64,000 nt of DNA, from assembly GCA_949126835.1 (NCBI GenBank), contig OX421508.1:16514398-16578397 (forward strand), given 5' to 3'. This DNA is from Anisus vortex. Lineage: Eukaryota; Mollusca; Gastropoda; Planorbidae. Positions within the stretch are counted from its first letter, which is position 1, and each line of letters opens with the position of its first letter. The notes below the pieces were generated by a model. The model saw only the letters and a program-made list of their open reading frames with translations, was not told the origin of the DNA and made no database searches. Both the position numbers and the translations under genes were made by a program. This document shows positions 63,185-64,000 of the stretch, one piece after another.

Positions 63185-64000
63185 GCTTCCAACTTATACT
63201 AACATACTATACACTAAACTATTGCAGGATTAAGGAGATGAGGGTACAGCTAAGTACCATTTAAGTGAGATAGTTGCTAGCACTTGACCATAACATTTAT
63301 TTAGCTCTACCTATTCCGACCCTCTCTTCTTTCTGCCAATTGCTTTTAAAAGGCTTTGCAAAAATTGTAAGTTGTCAAAACCACTAGCTGAATAAATCTT
63401 CATATGTGTTCTGCATCTCATCTGTTCAGCCTTTCAGTGCATATAAAAAATATATTTCAAGGTCTGTGTGGTTTAAAAAAAGTTGACTAATTGTTTATGA
63501 ACTATAATTATGTATCAGATATTGGTATTTTAGAATATAAAAAAAGATATACTTATGACAAGAAAAAAAAAAGTAATAAATTAAGTAAATAAGGCCTACA
63601 TATTTTATCATGATTATCCTTTCCAAAATACTGGGCCAATAATTATAAAAAATACTAAGTACATCGGTTTTAAAAATTGGAACCATTTCCCCTATCGAAT
63701 CACAGTGCGTCGCCTCTACTGGCAGACACTTACAGTCAATTTGCCTTATTTCTGATAGCATTGCAGGTTTTTCAATGCCTATTATAACTTTTTCACACTC
63801 TGACCAAAGAGAGCGATAATGATGCTATTTTCACACGTTTTTTTTTATCTCGATCAATCGAATGTTAGTGAATTATTGAAAATAACGCATTTGTAGCACT
63901 AATTCTACAAAAATTGATGGCGTTTCAAAAATATTTAGAGAAGCAGTGGGCTAGTCTGACGAGTAAAAGGCTTTATTATTTTGATAATGCTAAGATAATA
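63185..64000. other. Nothing recognised
   Basis: AT-rich end of window; an 88-codon minus frame at 63495-63761 shows no motif. Confidence 0.5.

Overview
The window reads as AT-rich, repeat-laden animal genomic DNA. It has one large split host gene, long introns filled with transposable elements, three tandem-repeat arrays, and no bacterial operon features. The mixture of Ty3/gypsy elements of two lineages, CCHC-tailed non-LTR remnants, tRNA-headed SINEs and hAT and THAP-linked MITEs suggests a mollusc, probably a gastropod. That placement is inference; no single gene here proves the species.

The one real host gene I can assemble is a nuclear receptor of the NR2E group on the + strand. It has six coding exons: 18604-18787, 26867-26959, 38933-39256, 42065-42297, 47464-47587 and 48868-49178. 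All exon junctions keep phase (1,1,1,0,1), giving 1269 nt and 422 aa. It carries a complete two-finger DNA-binding domain, a hinge and a ligand-binding domain with the F..L...DQ..LLE..W.ELF signature. About 0.9 kb upstream lies an array of about 48 apparently identical 17-bp units, each containing an exact MEF2-type consensus.

Region by region. 1-3.8 kb: MITEs, a LINE tail, a SINE and a hAT-like element. 3.8-9.8 kb: a 6-kb minisatellite with 24-, 20- and 14-bp units. 9.8-18.6 kb: mostly unassignable DNA, with a decayed LINE tail, a THAP-containing transposon remnant and the 17-bp array. Intron 1 holds an apparently intact Ty3/gypsy element (21257-25738) with identical LTRs and one 1335-codon gag-pol. 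Intron 2 holds an RT-less LTR element (27548-33856) inserted in GATA-type simple sequence, and a 2-kb decayed hAT. Intron 4 holds a broken non-LTR retrotransposon. Intron 5 carries a hAT MITE 26 bp past the splice donor. Downstream of the gene are a nested MITE, a textbook hAT MITE with an 8-bp target duplication, a second RT-deleted LTR element (52155-58861), a TTAA-flanked element, and a 58-bp tandem array (61.4-63.2 kb).

The most notable system is the pair of related LTR elements at 27548-33856 and 52155-58861. Their ORFs run gag-protease-integrase, and in the second one the integrase is followed by the N-terminal edge of RT and then the very end of RNase H. This is the integrase-before-RT order known from Gmr1-type Ty3/gypsy elements. 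Both copies have lost RT and RNase H, yet their 625-bp and 675-bp LTRs look identical by eye and each has a 4-bp target duplication. They therefore look like recently trans-mobilised non-autonomous elements. The first keeps a 908-codon ORF open through several in-frame deletions that removed integrase catalytic residues, and ends in a membrane-spanning-like segment. All three LTR elements lie antisense to the nuclear receptor gene.
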